A stretch of 64,000 nt of DNA from assembly GCF_025583945.1 (NCBI RefSeq), contig NZ_JAOEGU010000009.1, forward strand, positions 1 through 64,000, given 5' to 3'. The stretch is from Methylobacter psychrophilus (GTDB lineage: Bacteria; Pseudomonadota; Gammaproteobacteria; Methylococcales; Methylomonadaceae). Positions 9,220-19,277 of the stretch are shown here, in pieces (position 1 is the first letter of the stretch; each line of letters opens with the position of its first letter). Made by a program: the position numbers and the translations under genes. The notes under the pieces were generated by a model, which saw only the letters and a program-made list of their open reading frames with translations, ran no database searches and was not told the DNA's origin.

Positions 9220-9707
9220 GTCGTACTCCTAAAAATAATTTTCATAAAACCAAGGCGTGCACAGCATGCCCTAAAGGCAAGATAAAACTTGCCAGGATAA
9301 CTATGAACCCGTTATCGAATTAACATAATATTATCGTCATTAAAAAGCAGATCCTGTTCCAACAGATTGTACGCAATAAAAAATCTTAAAATAGCGTTAT
9401 GAATTAAAAATTCATCCATAGCAACAGCATGATTTAAAGTATCGGGATTCATTTTTATCTCTATTTAAATAATTTGCTATCATGGCATCTGGTTTGCTGA
9501 CTATTACACTTCACTTACAATCATTGTGGATACTGGTTTGGTAATACTGTTCAAGGCTCAATACCATTAATTTAAGAAAACAGACGACTTCTTTCAGGGA
9601 AGCTAATCGGCATTAGGAAATTTAAAAATATCTCGCGTTTTATTTATACCTTGTCTGCAGTTCAGTCTGAAAGTTAGGCATTTTAAATAATTTATAAGGA
9701 GTTCGTT
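9220..9707. other. Intergenic region upstream of acnB
   Basis: A 488-base gap between the divergent zinc-ribbon gene and acnB. It contains a hairpin GGCAAG-ATAAAA-CTTGCC at 9276-9293 and a possible 46-codon frame on the minus strand at 9312-9452. The acnB promoter should lie in the final 200 bases; no clear operator was recognised. Confidence 0.45.
9312..9452 (-). CDS. Possible small protein, 46 residues
   Basis: An ATG-started frame of 46 codons, beginning MNPDTLNHAVAMDEFL and ending DDNIMLIR. The sequence is mildly amphipathic and helical with no signal peptide or metal motif. The only ribosome-site candidate upstream is a weak GAGA. I recognise no family. It is reported because it fills otherwise empty DNA and has sensible composition, but it could be a chance frame. 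Confidence 0.25.
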   Translation of the reverse strand: MNPDTLNHAVAMDEFLIHNAILRFFIAYNLLEQDLLFNDDNIMLIR

Positions 9708-12263
9708 ATGCTGGAACAATACCGCAAACATGTTGAAGAACGAGGCGCTGAAGGCGTTGTACCCAAGCCGCTTGATGCAGAACAAATGGCTGCTTTGGTT
9801 GATCTGATTAAAAACCCACCAGAAGGCGAAGAAGAATTTATTTTAAATCTGTTGGCTAATCGCGTTCCTGCAGGTGTTGATGAAGCCGCTTACATTAAAG
9901 CGGGTTTTCTGGCGGCGATTGCCAAAGGTGAAGTTAGCTCACCTATTTTAACAGCTGCCGATGCAACAGAATTATTGGGCACCATGCTCGGTGGTTATAA
10001 TATTACGCCTTTAATAGACTTGTTGGATAACCCTGAACTGGCAGCCATTGCCGTTAAAGGCTTGTCTCACACCTTACTAATATTTGATGCCTTTCATGAT
10101 GTGCAGGAAAAAGCTGATGCAGGCAATAATTTTGCCAGGCAAGTCATTCAATCCTGGGCAGATGCACAATGGTTTACCAGTAAACCACGTGTACCCGAAA
10201 AAATGACAGTGACGGTTTTTAAAGTAACCGGTGAAACCAATACTGACGATTTATCGCCGGCCCCTGATGCCTGGTCAAGACCTGATATTCCTCTTCATGC
10301 CAAAGCCATGCTAAAAATGCCGAGAGAAGGCATTACTAATGCGGAGCTTCAAATCGAAGAGTTACATGAGAAAGGCTTTCCAGTAGCTTATGTAGGCGAC
10401 GTAGTAGGCACAGGATCATCGCGCAAATCAGCAACCAATTCGGTATTATGGTATATCGGTAATGATATTCCTTTTATTCCCAATAAACGCGACGGTGGTG
10501 TTTGTATCGGTAATAAAATTGCTCCCATTTTTTTTAATACCATGGAAGATTCAGGCGCCTTACCGTTTGAATGTGATGTTACCAATATGGCCATGGGAGA
10601 TGTTATCGATATTTATGTCTATGAAGGCGTTATTAAACGTCACGATAGCGATGAAGTTATCTGTACCTTTGCCTTAAAAACCGATGTTATTCTTGATGAA
10701 GTTCGTGCCGGAGGACGTATTCCATTAATTATCGGACGTGGTTTGACTGACCGTGCCCGGAAAGCCTTAGGATTAGAAACATCTACCGTATTTCTACGTC
10801 CGGTTGACAAAAAAGACAGCGGTAAGGGCTACACTTTGGCCCAGAAAATAGTGGGTAAAGCTTGTGGTGTAGCGGGCGTTCGTCCCCATACTTATTGTGA
10901 ACCCCGCATGACGACTGTAGGCTCGCAGGATACAACCGGCCCGATGACCCGCGACGAATTGAAAGATCTGGCCTGCTTGGGATTTTCAGCGGACCTGGTA
11001 TTGCAATCGTTCTGTCATACGGCGGCTTATCCCAAGCCGGTTGATGTCGTTATGCAGCATACTCTGCCCGACTTTATAATGAATCGTGGCGGCGTGTCGC
11101 TGCGTCCTGGCGACGGCATCATTCATTCATGGTTAAACCGCATGTTATTGCCGGATACCGTCGGTACAGGCGGAGATTCGCATACCCGCTTCCCGATAGG
11201 TATTTCTTTTCCTGCAGGTTCAGGTTTAGTCGCTTTCGCAGCGGCTACAGGCGTTATTCCACTAGACATGCCGGAATCGGTACTGGTCCGTTTTAAAGGT
11301 GAGATGCAGCCAGGTATTACACTACGTGATATGGTTAATGCCATTCCTTATGCAGCCATACAACGCGGCTTACTGACCATTGATAAAAAAGGTAAGGAAA
11401 ATGTCTTTTCGGGACGAATTCTGGAAATCGAAGGTTTGCCTGATTTAAAGGTAGAACAGGCGTTTGAATTATCCGATGCCTCAGCAGAGCGTTCAGCGGG
11501 TGGCTGTACAATTCGTTTAAATGAAGCACCAATACGCGAATATCTTAATTCCAATATTGCGCTATTAAAATGGATGATTACTGAAGGTTATGGTGATGTC
11601 CGCACCCTTGAACGTCGTATCAAAAGTATGGAAGAATGGCTGGCTAATCCGGTATTACTGGAGCCTGACGCGGACGCCGAATACTTTGAAATCATCGAAA
11701 TTGATATGAGTGAGATCAAGGAACCGCTGCTGGCATGCCCCAATGACCCGGATGATGTAAAAACCCTCTCCGATGTCGCCGGTACCAAAATTGATGAGGT
11801 TTTCTTGGGCTCTTGTATGACCAATGTTGGTCATTTTCGGGCTGCCGGAAAGTTACTTGAAAAACATGACGGTGAATTACCAACGCGGTTGTGGATTGCT
11901 CCTCCTACCAAAATGGATCAAACCCAATTAACCGAAGAAGGTTATTACAGCACTTTTGGCAAAGCCGGCGCCAGAATGGAAATGCCGGGGTGCTCATTAT
12001 GTATGGGTAATCAGGCACGAGTAGCGGAAAATTCCACCGTGGTGTCTACCTCAACACGAAATTTCCCTAATCGTTTGGGGAATGGTGCCAATGTTTATCT
12101 GTCATCTGCCGAACTGGCAGCAGTGTGTTCAATTTTGGGTAAAATACCTACGTTTGAAGAATATATGCACTACGCCGAACAGATCAGCGAAACAGCTGAA
12201 GATACTTATCGATATCTTAATTTTAATCAGATGGCTGCTTATCAACAAAAAGCCGAGGTCTAA
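9708..12263 (+). CDS. acnB: Aconitate hydratase B (bifunctional aconitase/2-methylisocitrate dehydratase)
   Basis: An 851-residue AcnB that interconverts citrate and isocitrate in the TCA cycle. The domain order is AcnB-type: an N-terminal HEAT-like helical domain (1-160), then the swivel domain containing [20 protein letters not shown], then the three catalytic domains. [4Fe-4S] ligands are C703 in LGSCMTN and C762 and C765 in GCSLCMGN. Length and cysteine spacing match E. coli AcnB closely. An AAGGAG site lies just upstream of the ATG. The gene is monocistronic and is followed by a strong stem-loop. Confidence 0.97.
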   Translation: MLEQYRKHVEERGAEGVVPKPLDAEQMAALVDLIKNPPEGEEEFILNLLANRVPAGVDEAAYIKAGFLAAIAKGEVSSPILTAADATELLGTMLGGYNITPLIDLLDNPELAAIAVKGLSHTLLIFDAFHDVQEKADAGNNFARQVIQSWADAQWFTSKPRVPEKMTVTVFKVTGETNTDDLSPAPDAWSRPDIPLHAKAMLKMPREGITNAELQIEELHEKGFPVAYVGDVVGTGSSRKSATNSVLWYIGNDIPFIPNKRDGGVCIGNKIAPIFFNTMEDSGALPFECDVTNMAMGDVIDIYVYEGVIKRHDSDEVICTFALKTDVILDEVRAGGRIPLIIGRGLTDRARKALGLETSTVFLRPVDKKDSGKGYTLAQKIVGKACGVAGVRPHTYCEPRMTTVGSQDTTGPMTRDELKDLACLGFSADLVLQSFCHTAAYPKPVDVVMQHTLPDFIMNRGGVSLRPGDGIIHSWLNRMLLPDTVGTGGDSHTRFPIGISFPAGSGLVAFAAATGVIPLDMPESVLVRFKGEMQPGITLRDMVNAIPYAAIQRGLLTIDKKGKENVFSGRILEIEGLPDLKVEQAFELSDASAERSAGGCTIRLNEAPIREYLNSNIALLKWMITEGYGDVRTLERRIKSMEEWLANPVLLEPDADAEYFEIIEIDMSEIKEPLLACPNDPDDVKTLSDVAGTKIDEVFLGSCMTNVGHFRAAGKLLEKHDGELPTRLWIAPPTKMDQTQLTEEGYYSTFGKAGARMEMPGCSLCMGNQARVAENSTVVSTSTRNFPNRLGNGANVYLSSAELAAVCSILGKIPTFEEYMHYAEQISETAEDTYRYLNFNQMAAYQQKAEV

Positions 12264-12315
12264 AAGACTTAAAGCAAGCTAATGAGCTTGAGCTTAACTG
12301 CTCAGAAAGATTGAT

Positions 12316-12363
12316 GGTTAAGCGGTTCTTGGTGAATTTTATCGAACCAAGGACCGCTTAACC
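12316..12363. terminator. Stem-loop downstream of acnB
   Basis: A nearly perfect inverted repeat: GGTTAAGCGGTTCTTGGT pairs with ACCAAGGACCGCTTAACC across an 11-base loop. It begins 52 bases after the acnB stop and lies between convergent genes. It lacks a long T tract, so it may act as an mRNA 3' stabiliser or a weak bidirectional terminator. Confidence 0.6.
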
Positions 12364-12426
12364 TTTACTATGCTGGCTTAATTACCAACCCTGTTTACTT
12401 TGCGAATGGCTCTATTAAATTAACAA

Positions 12427-13095
12427 CTAACTGAAGATGCTGTTAATAAAAATTGAAATATGTTCTATTTCTTCAGTGCAAACTGAGTGAGCCATCACGT
12501 AATCATGCCATTCAATATTATATTCCAAGGCATGCAGTGTATTGAATACGGCTTTACTTGATTCTATAGCCACCACTGTATCCAGTATGCCATGCGCCAT
12601 AAACACCGGCATAGACTTGTTGACTGTTGGCAGTTCGATTTTTAATTTTTCAAGGGTGGGTAAATAAGCCGAAAGTGTAACAACTCCAGCCAGCTTATGT
12701 GGAAAATTTAGCCCGGTATGCAACGCAATCACCCCGCCTTGAGAAAATCCAGCCAATAAAATATGCTCTGAAGGAATGCCTTTAGCCATTTCTTGATCAA
12801 TCAATTGTGTCAGTAGTTTTTCTGATTGGTAAATCCCCGCCAGATCAACTTTTCTCTCCAGTGACGATTCCAAAATATCGTACCAGGCGCGCATATGCAT
12901 TCCACCATTAATGGTAATTGGCTGAATAGGCGCATTGGGGAAAATAAAATGGATATTAGGTGCCGCACTTAAATGTAATTGGGAGGCAATATCTTCAAAA
13001 TCGTGCCCATCAGCACCTAATCCGTGTAGCCAGATGATAGAGTACTTGTGCGCTGATTCCGGCTGAATTTCTATTATACTAAGTTCAGAATGCAT
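12427..13095 (-). CDS. Alpha/beta-hydrolase carboxylesterase (phospholipase/carboxylesterase family)
   Basis: A 222-residue esterase of the bacterial carboxylesterase II/acyl-protein-thioesterase-like family. The oxyanion region IIWLHGLGADGHDF is at residues 20-33 and the nucleophile elbow is GFSQGG. The acid is probably the Asp in HGILDTVV and the base the His in VMAHSV. The predicted product is cytosolic. It is convergent with acnB. These enzymes hydrolyse short acyl esters, but the physiological substrate cannot be read from sequence. Confidence 0.85.
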   Translation of the reverse strand: MHSELSIIEIQPESAHKYSIIWLHGLGADGHDFEDIASQLHLSAAPNIHFIFPNAPIQPITINGGMHMRAWYDILESSLERKVDLAGIYQSEKLLTQLIDQEMAKGIPSEHILLAGFSQGGVIALHTGLNFPHKLAGVVTLSAYLPTLEKLKIELPTVNKSMPVFMAHGILDTVVAIESSKAVFNTLHALEYNIEWHDYVMAHSVCTEEIEHISIFINSIFS

Positions 13096-13320
13096 CGGTA
13101 TTTTTCCATAAAATCTATAAAATTAATCAAAGTGCCTTTGCGTAAATTACCGTCCAAAACTCCCTTCCTAATTTAGGCAAGTCAGAATTAATAAACGCCA
13201 AGGCCAAACAACATAATGCTTACAACTATAAAAACTGCCTGAATAGCAACGATTACTTTAATAGTAGGCTTGCATTCAGTAGAATATCCGATTGTAGCGG
13301 TTCATATCAAATACTAAACC

Positions 13321-13632
13321 ATGTTAAGCGATATTATTTTAATAAGTTTTATGTGTCTGGCATACGGATACTGGTTTAATGCCCAGAAAGCCAAAGAAAT
13401 TGCGCTTAAAATAGCTAGCGGCCATTGCCTGTCTATGGAGGTACAAATGCTGGACGGTTATGTAGCATTAAATGGCATTGGGCTAAAAAGAAACAAAGCA
13501 GGAAAAATACGCTTGCGGCGATCATTTCTGTTTGAGTTTTCGTCGACAGGTAATGAGCGTTATAACGGGACGGTATTAATGTTGGGTCGCCAAGTCGAAT
13601 CCATTTATATGGATCCGTATCGAATTGAATAA
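13321..13632 (+). CDS. DUF3301 domain-containing protein
   Basis: A 103-residue protein matching gammaproteobacterial DUF3301. It has a short N-terminal hydrophobic helix (2-19), then QKAKEIALKIASGHC, then the strand-rich LQxLDGYVALNGIGLKRNKAG block and the RSFLFEFSSTG motif. One membrane anchor is predicted, with the remainder cytoplasmic. Function unknown. About 225 bases upstream are without a gene; a hydrophobic stretch readable on the opposite strand there lacks a start codon. Confidence 0.75.
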   Translation: MLSDIILISFMCLAYGYWFNAQKAKEIALKIASGHCLSMEVQMLDGYVALNGIGLKRNKAGKIRLRRSFLFEFSSTGNERYNGTVLMLGRQVESIYMDPYRIE

Positions 13633-13812
13633 ATCAGCCCATAGTATTGATCAATATTATTGCTATTGCACCCTGTTGAAACTTAAGGTACACCGGTAAA
13701 AAATTTTATTTCTTTAAAATACTCTCAAACTAAATCTTACATGCGGTGTTTTTAACCATATAGTATAAAATAATTAAGGTCATTAAATATTAACTAATCC
13801 CCTGATAAAACC

Positions 13813-16314
13813 ATGCCTCATAGACGATTCAAAAAAAGCCAACCCGTATTTTCAATTACGACACTTCCCGATTTAGGTAATGATAAAAATGAAATAATAA
13901 GCGATTTTAAGCGCTATTATGGCCATAGACTCGGCAGAGATGAAGACTGTAGATCAGTTCATTATGTCTATGAAGCTTTATCCATGGTAATTAGCGATCG
14001 ACTCACAGAGCGCTGGAAAAAAACTTATAACATCTATAAAAAAGAGGACTGTAAGAAAGCCTATTATTTATCAATGGAATTTTTAATGGGCCGAACACTC
14101 AGTAATGCCATGTTAAATCTGGGTATAACAGATAATGTGTCACAAGCCATGTATGATTTGGGTCTTGATATTGAAGAGTTAATTGATGCAGAACCCGATG
14201 CCGGTTTAGGCAATGGTGGTTTGGGCCGTTTAGCGGCTTGTTTTATTGATAGCTGCGCAACCTTACAATTACCGGTAACCGGTTATGGCTTACGTTATGA
14301 ATATGGCATGTTCTCCCAAACTATTGTTAATGGTGAACAAGTAGAAGAACCTGATCATTGGCTACGTAATGGCAATGTCTGGGAAATTGAACGTCTTGAG
14401 TACAAGCAGCGTATTAAATTTGGTGGTCGTACCGAACGCCACATTGATGACAAGGGCACGATCCGGGTAAGTTGGGTAGATACTCACGATATAATCGCCG
14501 TGCCTTTTGATACGCCAATTCCCGGCTACCAAAATGGTACAGTGAATACCTTACGCTTATGGAAAGCGACAGCAACCGAAGAATTTGATTTACAAGAGTT
14601 TAATGCCGGTGATTATGCAGAATCAGTCGCTGCGCAAAATACCGCCGAAAATATTACTATGGTTCTGTATCCAAACGATGCTAATGAAAATGGTAAAGCA
14701 CTACGTCTACGCCAACAATATTTACTGGCTTCAGCCAGTTTGCAAGATATTCTTGAACTTTGGTCCGGTCGACATCGTAATGATTTTTCCAAGTTTGCCG
14801 AAAAAAACTGCTTTCAATTAAACGATACCCATCCAAGTATAGCCGTTGCAGAACTGATGCGCCTGTTGATTGACAATCATGGTTTGGCGTGGAATGAAGC
14901 TTGGGCGATTACCCGTAAGACTATGGCTTATACCAACCATACACTGTTACCAGAAGCATTGGAACGCTGGTCCGTCAATCTTTTTAAACAATTATTACCA
15001 CGCTTAATGGAGATAATTTTTGAAATTAACGCCCATTTTCTGGTAGAAGTATCGGCACGTTGGCCGGGTGATAAAGATCGGGTGGCGCGGATGTCGCTAA
15101 TTGAAGAAGGTGGTGATAAACACGTTAGAATGGCTTATTTAGCCATAGTGGGTAGCTATTCAGTAAATGGCGTTGCCGAATTACATTCCAAATTACTACA
15201 ACAAGGCTTGTTTCATGATTTCTATGAGCTATGGCCAGAAAAATTTAATAATAAAACTAACGGCGTCACACCACGCCGTTGGTTGGCTTCATGTAATCCG
15301 GAACTGGCTGAATTAATAACAGAAACTATTGGTGATGCCTGGCTAACTGATTTATCGTTATTAAAAAAACTGGAGCTTTATATTAACGATCAGGCGTTTT
15401 GCAAACGCTGGCATGAAGTTCAGCAAATGGCCAAGCAAAAGCTGATTGACTTTAAAAAGCAAGAGTTGGGGGTTGACTTAAATGTGAATGCTTTGTTTGA
15501 TGTACAAGTTAAACGGATTCACGAATACAAGCGCCAACTATTAAATATTTTGCATGTTATTCATCTTTATGATCGTATCAAGCGTGGTGATACCGCAAAC
15601 TGGACCGATCGTTGTGTATTGATTGGAGGTAAAGCAGCTCCCGGTTATTACATGGCGAAAAAAATTATCAAACTGATCAACAATGTTGCCCATATTGTTA
15701 ATAACGATGCTGAGGTAGGTGACAAATTAAAACTTGTTTTCCTGCCTAATTATCGAGTCTCCGCAATGGAAAAAATTTGCCCTGGCGCCGATCTTTCTGA
15801 GCAAATATCAACTGCGGGAAAAGAAGCTTCCGGCACGGGTAATATGAAATTCATGATGAACGGCGCATTAACCATTGGTACGTTGGATGGAGCGAATATT
15901 GAGATTCGTGAAGAAGTCGGTGATGATAATTTTTTCCTGTTTGGCTTAACTGAAGACCAGGTTGAAAACTTACGTGGTCACTACAATCCCGTTGCAATCA
16001 TTAATCAGGATAACGATCTGAAAAGAGTAATGAATCTGCTTGAAACCGGGCATTTTAACCAATCGGAACCGGGTATTTTTGAAGGCATTATTGACTCAAT
16101 GAAAAGCCCTCATGATCCTTGGGTAACTATTGCTGATTTCCGTAGCTTTGTCGATGCACAAAAACGTGTAGAAGCAGCTTTTCAGGATAAAGATCGCTGG
16201 ACAAAAATGAGTATTATAAATTGTGCCAACAGTGGTAAATTCTCTACTGACAGAACGATTTCTGAATATAATAATGAACTATGGAAACTCACTCCAGTTG
16301 ATGTTCCTAAATAA
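13813..16314 (+). CDS. glgP: Glycogen/starch/alpha-glucan phosphorylase
   Basis: An 833-residue GT35 phosphorylase that releases glucose-1-phosphate from alpha-1,4-glucans. It contains the conserved substrate segment GNGGLGRLAACFIDS and the PLP signature EASGTGNMKFMMNG, in which K679 is the Schiff-base lysine. Length and N-terminal YYLSMEFLMGR agree with the bacterial family. No other glycogen gene is adjacent, so it is probably a stand-alone unit. The leader has no obvious ribosome site. Downstream is an inverted repeat at 16447-16483. Confidence 0.96.
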   Translation: MPHRRFKKSQPVFSITTLPDLGNDKNEIISDFKRYYGHRLGRDEDCRSVHYVYEALSMVISDRLTERWKKTYNIYKKEDCKKAYYLSMEFLMGRTLSNAMLNLGITDNVSQAMYDLGLDIEELIDAEPDAGLGNGGLGRLAACFIDSCATLQLPVTGYGLRYEYGMFSQTIVNGEQVEEPDHWLRNGNVWEIERLEYKQRIKFGGRTERHIDDKGTIRVSWVDTHDIIAVPFDTPIPGYQNGTVNTLRLWKATATEEFDLQEFNAGDYAESVAAQNTAENITMVLYPNDANENGKALRLRQQYLLASASLQDILELWSGRHRNDFSKFAEKNCFQLNDTHPSIAVAELMRLLIDNHGLAWNEAWAITRKTMAYTNHTLLPEALERWSVNLFKQLLPRLMEIIFEINAHFLVEVSARWPGDKDRVARMSLIEEGGDKHVRMAYLAIVGSYSVNGVAELHSKLLQQGLFHDFYELWPEKFNNKTNGVTPRRWLASCNPELAELITETIGDAWLTDLSLLKKLELYINDQAFCKRWHEVQQMAKQKLIDFKKQELGVDLNVNALFDVQVKRIHEYKRQLLNILHVIHLYDRIKRGDTANWTDRCVLIGGKAAPGYYMAKKIIKLINNVAHIVNNDAEVGDKLKLVFLPNYRVSAMEKICPGADLSEQISTAGKEASGTGNMKFMMNGALTIGTLDGANIEIREEVGDDNFFLFGLTEDQVENLRGHYNPVAIINQDNDLKRVMNLLETGHFNQSEPGIFEGIIDSMKSPHDPWVTIADFRSFVDAQKRVEAAFQDKDRWTKMSIINCANSGKFSTDRTISEYNNELWKLTPVDVPK

Positions 16315-16446
16315 CTTTTGATCACTGTTTCCCTGTAAATGTAACATGGAAAATAGTCGTCGGAGCATACAACCAATTTAATCTTTCCACCAAGCTCAGT
16401 CGTAGTAAAATTCTAACGGTTGTGATTTACGTCAAATCATTATAAT

Positions 16447-16483
16447 AACCTGATCCAATTCCCCTCCGGGATTGGATCAGGTT
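16447..16483. terminator. Perfect inverted repeat downstream of glgP
   Basis: AACCTGATCCAAT pairs perfectly with ATTGGATCAGGTT across an 11-base loop, about 130 bases after the glgP stop. No T run follows, so termination is plausible but unproven. It also marks the left edge of the mobile-element graveyard. Confidence 0.5.
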
Positions 16484-16741
16484 AAGATCGGGCGAAAACA
16501 GAGCAGTCAAAAGCAGATATCAATGGCAATTGAGCATTCTGGAAGATATATTTGTAAAAGGGAGTCGCTATTTTTGCGAAAGATTTTTCCAGGCTTCCTG
16601 CTCGAAAAATCAGCAAAAAATTACGCAACCGCCAATACCTTCGGCTGCCCCGATTCGTCCTCGTCACCTCGTTTCGACCCAACAAGGAGTCGAATCATAG
16701 CTTCCAAATAACTTGGCGCCGTTTCCTAAAGCCTGCATTTT

Positions 16742-17119
16742 ATCGGGTCAGAGGAGGCCGCAGCCTCCGTCTGCCTACAGAACCGTGCGTACGGATCCGT
16801 ACACGACTCCTCACGTAAGGCGTATCCATTGAGAAACCTCAAACCAATGTGCCATTTTCTGGTCGGATCGTACTTTCTATCTTTTCAGGTTAATAAACCA
16901 ATTGTTGGGATAAGCCCGCGTCACCGCTCGCTCGGCTGAGAGCGCCCAACGGCTGTTATTTGAAAAGACGGCATTAGCGGCCTGTTTTCGTGGCACACCC
17001 TGCTTGACCAGCGAGTGATAAAGAGGCTTTTTACGCTTTTGCTGATAAACCAACCTTGACCGTAATCGTCGCCGAATGTGGGCTTCGATTTTCATCAATT
17101 GGGATGGGTAATAGGTCAA
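16742..17119 (-). mobile_element. Group II intron remnant: maturase C-terminus plus intron 3' domains
   Basis: The minus-strand frame 17119-16877 reads KIEAHIRRRLRSRLVYQQKR, then YHSLVKQGVPRKQAA, then RWALSAERAVTRAYPNNWF. This is the C-terminal end of a group II intron reverse transcriptase/maturase. After its stop comes a hairpin at 16778-16809 resembling domain V (GAGTCGTG...CACGGTTCTG, with an AGT instead of the usual AGC triad). A GGAGGC/GCCTCC stem ending in ACCCGAT follows, resembling domain VI and the 3' boundary near 16742. All reverse transcriptase motifs and domains I-III are missing, so the copy is 5'-truncated and inactive. Its truncated edge directly abuts the next gene fragment. 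Confidence 0.65.
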
Positions 17120-17394
17120 GCAGTAATAATTTGACCAACCTTTAATAAGCGCTCTTCATCGTCAATGCTTAATGCATCATCTTTCAGCATCTGACCAATT
17201 GTTAAAAAAAGCTGTTTTACTGGCCAAACTTGCATGGCTTTTTGATTAGCTTTAAACCAGGTATAGAGGCTTTTAGCTTCGTCATAACTAACGATACCAT
17301 CAAACAGGATACCTTTGCATATTCCTATTAGTTCATCAGTTTGACGTTCTGATAGGCGCAGGCTATCTATTACGGAGTTGTTATGGTCTTGCAT
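17116..17394 (-). pseudogene. N-terminal fragment of a BRCT-domain-type protein, cut by the intron remnant
   Basis: A 92-residue frame with its own start and a good TAGGAG ribosome site. The sequence DELIGICKGILFDGIVSYDEA and the later DDALSIDDEERLL resemble the helical region that precedes the BRCT domain in a family of stand-alone bacterial BRCT proteins (inference from remembered family pattern). The frame stops exactly where the group II intron remnant begins, and no BRCT domain follows. The gene therefore appears 3'-truncated by that insertion or by a later deletion. A functional short product cannot be excluded. Confidence 0.5.
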
Positions 17395-17752
17395 TGGTGT
17401 CTCCTAACATTAAATTAACGACATCTCTTTCCCGGCTGAAAATCACTCCTCCTCACCCGCGATGTTTTTACATTTTTTTTGTGTATTGAAATATCGAGCG
17501 CACAAATTTAGTACGCCTATGATTCCTGAAGGAATCTTAATTAGTGGGGTTTTAGTGATTTTTTTATTTTTGAAATGCAATCGAATGTTTGCAATATTTG
17601 AACAGAAAGTGGTGGCTCTGAAAAAATTGAACCGCCACTTTACCGCCAATCATTAATTTATAAATATAAATTAATCTTATAAATCAACAAGCTATATGGG
17701 CGGGGACAACCGAATATCGCCCTGTATCTCTTATTATTAAAGGGTTTCCTGA
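17395..17752. other. Intergenic within the decayed island
   Basis: No gene or recognisable repeat. AT-rich, with short open frames on both strands at 17443-17656 that mirror each other and lack ribosome sites. It contains the promoter side of the BRCT-like fragment and the downstream side of the IS1595 remnant. Confidence 0.4.
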
Positions 17753-18331
17753 TTAGCAAGATGCTTCAGCTGACCGAAGCCATACCTCTGAACGAGGCCC
17801 AATGGCAATAGCTGCGACAAGAAGACGCGATTGAAGCTTATCGAGTTGGAAGCGGCGATTGAAGCGATAGGCAAATGCTGCCAAATAGCGCGAGGTGTAT
17901 TTTGCGAAACCAAAGGCATGATAAGCACCACCCAAGCTAGTTTTTAGATTACCTAATATCGTATTAATCCAAAGAAATTCCGGCATATCTTTGGGTTTTC
18001 GACCGCCGACTATAATACCCCGATGTTGGCACCCAGCTTCGGATACCGCAGCAAAACAGCTTAAGCGATCAGAAAGCACGGAGCAACCAGGTGCAAGATT
18101 GGTTTTGGCCCAGTCAGCAATGGCTTTTTTAGTGAAGCCAGAGACCGGTGTTAATTTGATGCGTAAAGGATGGCCATCGTCATCAAGTGATAACGCAGCA
18201 ACAAAAGGTACCTTATTTTCGGAACCCCGCCACCAACCCGTACCATCACCACACAGAACAATCATATTTTTATGTCCATTTACGCGGTATTCAAGCTGGA
18301 ATGTCTGAAGATAAAACACAAGGCCAATCAT
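17753..18331 (-). pseudogene. IS1595-family (ISXO2-like) transposase, N-terminally truncated
   Basis: A 192-residue frame with the ISXO2-like DDE block: GSENKVPFVAALSLDDDGHP, then VLSDRLSCFAAV, then WINTILGNLKTSLGGAYHAF and YLAAFAYRFNRRF near the C-terminus. Normal IS1595 transposases are about 300 residues or more, with an N-terminal zinc ribbon and a VDETYxGG catalytic block. Both are absent, so about one third of the gene is lost. A short opposite-strand frame ending at 18407-18409 overlaps the missing N-terminal side and may be debris from another element. Confidence 0.75.
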
Positions 18332-18409
18332 TTTGCATTACGAACTAAGCTATTCATCAAGGCGAACCAAATGGCTTATGCAGAGCTGCAAAAATTACGG
18401 ACTGCGTAA

Positions 18410-18884
18410 CATCAGTTAATAACATTAATTATTTACCCACGCGTGTGCGAAGTACATTTTAATACTAACTTTTACTAACAACCTTGTCGCCAATCCTTAG
18501 CACTTCACGCCTTATCCGTGGACACAGCTTTGGATACCACTTACCAAGGAGCGTACCCTTGTATAAACCTTGGTTTCTTCGGCACTTCTCGACACTCTGC
18601 CGATAATTGACAGTGTGATAATGTAACATCGGCTGATTACCCTACCCGTAACCACCCCGTCATTGATTAATTACCCTTACCGTTAATCGGTTTTAATCTC
18701 GTTGTTACATCGTTGTTTAGTCGTGCCGTAATCGTGCCGTTACCCTATGGGTAATATGGGGGTTACATCGCCGTCAGATATTCTTTAGCCTCGCTATTAC
18801 ATCGCTATTTAGTCGTGTGGTAATCGTGGAGTAACTTTTTTTGTTTAGCCCTTTGTTTAGTGTTTAATATTTCTGCTTTGAATC
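18410..18884. other. Intergenic with direct repeats, downstream of the truncated integrase
   Basis: No gene was found. The right half is built from recurring short words (GTTACATCG, TTTAGTCGTG, GTAATCGTG, GTTACCC), including two copies of a 46-base unit described separately. The left half (18410-18650) shows no structure I could name. Confidence 0.45.
18701..18836. repeat. Two direct copies of a 46-base repeat
   Basis: The stretch starting CTCGTTGTTACATCGTTGTT at 18701 recurs as CTCGCTATTACATCGCTATT at 18791. Both continue TTAGTCGTG and GTAATCGTG to a terminal GTxAC, differing at about nine positions, with a start-to-start distance of 90 bases. They lie just past the truncated 3' end of the integrase gene, inside the putative integrated element. 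Confidence 0.6.
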
Positions 18885-19277
18885 TCAACATTTCTCAACT
18901 TTCTTTTCTCCCCATTCACAGGCGATATGTTCAAAGCTATTGATGATGGTTAGCCCTGCATCAAGGCGGCTTTCATTTTCTTTGGCTACTTGTTGAGCTA
19001 CTTTTGTTTCTTTTCGTGTGTTGCTGGGGTCGATACCATTTGAAACCTTGGCGCGTGTTGTTTCGGCCTTACGTCTGGCATCGCCTAATCCAGTGGCAGG
19101 ATAAACCCCTACTGATAAAGTTTTACGCTTGCCAGCAAAGGTATAGTCGAATCTCCACCATTTAGCGCCATTGGATTTAATAATGATGTAAAGCCCTTCA
19201 CCATCATTTAGACGCTGGTCTTTGTCGGTGGCTTTTGCGTTGCGAATAGTAACGTCCTTTAGAATTTCTTTAGCCAT
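18885..19277 (-). pseudogene. P4-type tyrosine integrase, truncated after the N-terminal domain
   Basis: A 130-residue fragment with the DUF4102/P4-integrase N-terminus: VTIRNAKATDKDQRLNDGEG, then WWRFDYTFAGKRKTLSVGVYP and ARRKAETTRAKVSNGIDPS. It reaches only the start of the core-binding domain (FEHIACEWGEK) before stopping. The catalytic R...HxxR...Y domain, some 270 residues, is missing. The gene starts about 210 bases from the 3' end of ssrA and reads away from it, the usual geometry for an island integrated at the tmRNA gene. It is therefore the fossil of an ssrA-targeting integrative element. Confidence 0.85.

Noticed and set aside
13160-13300. Hydrophobic peptide readable on the minus strand before the DUF3301 gene (ending SIMLFGLGVY)
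   Set aside because: A convincing membrane-helix sequence, but the frame has no ATG, GTG or TTG start after the preceding stop; possibly a remnant, not enough to call.
16472-16711. Opposing open frames of 79 and 67 codons
   Set aside because: They mirror each other in a decayed region, lack ribosome sites and match no family known to me.
18288-18409. Plus-strand frame ending KANQMAYAELQKLRTA
   Set aside because: It looks like the C-terminus of some transposase but overlaps the IS1595 remnant and cannot be assigned to a family.
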